Positions 62,279 to 64,000 of a DNA stretch of 64,000 nucleotides are shown here, in pieces. The position numbers were made by a program, and so were the translations under genes. The notes under the pieces are model-generated. The model was not told where the DNA came from, made no database searches, and saw only the letters and a program-made list of their open reading frames with translations. The stretch is from Dactylis glomerata (Eukaryota; Streptophyta; Magnoliopsida; Poales; Poaceae): contig QXEO01000339.1 of NCBI GenBank assembly GCA_007115705.1, positions 8,272,518 to 8,336,517 of the forward strand, written 5' to 3'. The stretch's first letter is position 1. Every line of letters begins with the position of its first letter.

Positions 62279-64000
62279 TGAAAGGACGAGATGTCGCCTA
62301 GAGGGGGGGGTGAATAGGCGTTTTAAAAACAATTACGGAATTGGCTTGAAGGAATGCGGAATTAAACTAACGTTTATTTTCTTCAAGCACAAGACCTAAA
62401 TATGCTAGGCTCAACTAAGTGCAACAACAACAACTAGATATAAGCAAGATAGCACAAGATAAATTTCACAAGTGATAAACAAGATATAAGTACTTCAAGC
62501 ACGAAGGCTATCACAAGGAAATAAACTCGGGTAGAGAGATAACCGAGGCACGCGGAGACGAAGATGTATCCCGATGTTCACTTACAAAAAGTAAGCTAAT
62601 CACCGTTGGAGAGATGCGGGTAACCACGAAGGCCCCCGAACGCCACGAAGGCTCACCTTCTTCTCCGAGTCCCCCACGAAGCTAGGGACCCCTTCTTATG
62701 GTTAGCTTTTCCTCCACTCCGGAGATGGCAAGCTCCACAACCACTTCACAACTCCCACGAAGGGGAAGCCCGGGCCTCTTCACAATCTTCCACGAAGAGG
62801 ACACCGTGGCACAACCACCGAGCCAACTAGGAGGTCACCCTCCAAGAGTAACAAGCTCACGGTCTCTCACTCGAACAAATCGTAATGGAGAGCTCAACAC
62901 TATGCAAGGATGCAAAGCAAGAACACAAGGGAAAGTGCTCAAATCCTTCTCTCTCAAATCCCACCAAAGCAACAAATGCTATGGAGGAGTTAGAGAGGAA
63001 GAACAAGGGTGGAGGTCAACCAATGACTCCAAGATCTAGATCCCAAAGGTTCCCCTCACTTAGAGGAGGAATGAGTTGGTGGAGATTGTAGATCTAGATC
63101 TCCTCTTTCAAATCCCTCAAAAATATGCAAGAATCATTGGAGGGAAGAGAGAGAGAGCAAGCTCAAGAGAGGCAACAATGGAGGTGAGAGAAAAGCTCAA
63201 GAACACTTTAGAACCCTTTTACTAACCGTTGGGGAAGAAGCCCCCTTTTATAGGGCAACAAAACTGCCCGTTACAGAGATTTTTCGGTCATCCCGGAGCA
63301 GCCCGGAGCAGCCCGGAGCAGAGCCCGGAGCAGCTCCGGCCGATACTCCGGAGCGAGTACCCGGCCACTGCTCAGCCCGGAGCAGCCCGGAGCAGCTCCG
63401 GATTTCACTCCGGATTTGCAAAACAGCAAAACCACTCATACGAAAAACGCGATAACTTTTGCATCCGAACTCCGTTTTTAGCAAACTTGGACTTTTTGAA
63501 AAGCTTAGAAAAAGTACTACAACTTTATGCAGAGAAACACCAAGAAATGTCAAGAGGAAAAATACGAAATATGGAGAGGTGTGAAACCTTCCAAAGTGAA
63601 GAACCGGTAAAACCTCTCAACTCGAAAACGCAATAGAAGATGCATTTGGATTCCGTTTTTGATGAACTTGGGCTTGTTGGAAAGCTAGCAACAAGCTCAA
63701 GAACCTCACATGGAGAAACACCAAGAAGCAACAAACTAGGAAGATGCAAAGTATGCAAAGGATTGAGCTCCCTATGACGATGTGATCAAGTTACCCAACC
63801 GAAAGCCCCTCTTGATAGTGCGGCTATCTATCCTATAACCCGGTCTCCCAACAAACACCTTGAGACCGGTAAAAGGAAAACCTAGCAAGGACATACCTTT
63901 GCCTTGAGCATCCCGCTTGATCTTGATGATGAAGCTTCATGCTCTCATCAAGCCGGAATGCTTCACTTGATCATTGTTGCATTGTGAAGACTTTCAATAT
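62279..64000 (-). repeat. 5' LTR of the gag-only element (truncated by the window edge)
   Basis: Collinear with 54364-56085, offset exactly 7915 bp, with an A/C change in the A-run near the start and a C/T change near 63660. About 550 bp more and the TSD should lie beyond the window. Confidence 0.9.

Larger units (their letters stand above)
54364..64000 (-). mobile_element. Gag-only Copia-type LTR retrotransposon, running off the window
   Basis: The - strand element has a 3' LTR at 54364-56639 (2276 bp), a 5.6-kb interior, and a 5' LTR from 62279 beyond 64000. The initiator-Met primer-binding site TGGTATCAGAGC is at 62265-62276, and the polypurine tract ATGGGGGAGAT (- strand) abuts the 3' LTR. 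Only two differences were seen over the 1722 bp of LTR overlap, about 0.1 percent, so insertion was within roughly the last 50-100 thousand years. The only ORF is a long Gag; no protease, integrase or RT is present, so it is non-autonomous. Large Gags with coiled coils and multiple zinc knuckles fit the SIRE/Maximus lineage, which is a guess. Confidence 0.9.

Overview
The window looks like intergenic DNA from a grass nuclear genome, most likely a Pooideae cereal of the wheat/barley/rye type. The reasons are layered LTR retrotransposons with 5-bp target-site duplications (TSDs), Stowaway, Tourist/Harbinger and Mutator-like DNA elements with grass-type termini, 5'-truncated LINEs, and one grass gene of the kiwellin/ripening-related family. 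I saw no bacterial-style operon, rRNA, tRNA or CRISPR array. Family assignments rest on reading motifs and termini by eye; no search was run.

Layout. 1-177: flank. 178-16911: a TIR DNA transposon carrying a decayed antisense gene, split by a complete, young Ty3/Gypsy element of the Tat type (552-15599; 927-bp LTRs with 5 differences; TSD GGCAC). That element has gag-pro and pol on the + strand and, on the - strand between pol and the 3' LTR, a seven-exon gene whose phases all match (1173 aa). 16912-18860: old sequence, an exon-like remnant and a LINE tail. 18861-20708: a Stowaway MITE split by a Mutator-like element (19025-20689) that carries a host-gene-like fragment. 21770-23967: a small non-autonomous LTR element with identical LTRs. 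24802-25391: a LINE tail. 25477-47066: a Copia element holding a nested stack: A (- strand, 26578-42573), a solo LTR B inside A's 3' LTR (27934-36593), and C (28500-35508) inside B. A 5'-truncated LINE (44536-45218) sits in the same Copia. 48338-48916: an intact kiwellin-like gene on the - strand, with a Tourist/Harbinger element (49131-50239) starting 215 bp upstream of it. 51171-53330: MITE, hAT-like and LINE remains. 53491-54363: the left end of another DNA element. 54364-64000: a very young gag-only Copia-type element (- strand) with 2.28-kb LTRs, running off the right edge.

The only ordinary host gene I can support is the kiwellin-like one. The most interesting object is the spliced antisense gene in the Tat element: its reading frame is intact although the pol reading of the same copy is interrupted twice near the gag-pro/pol boundary. 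The TSDs give a clean relative chronology for the nested block.
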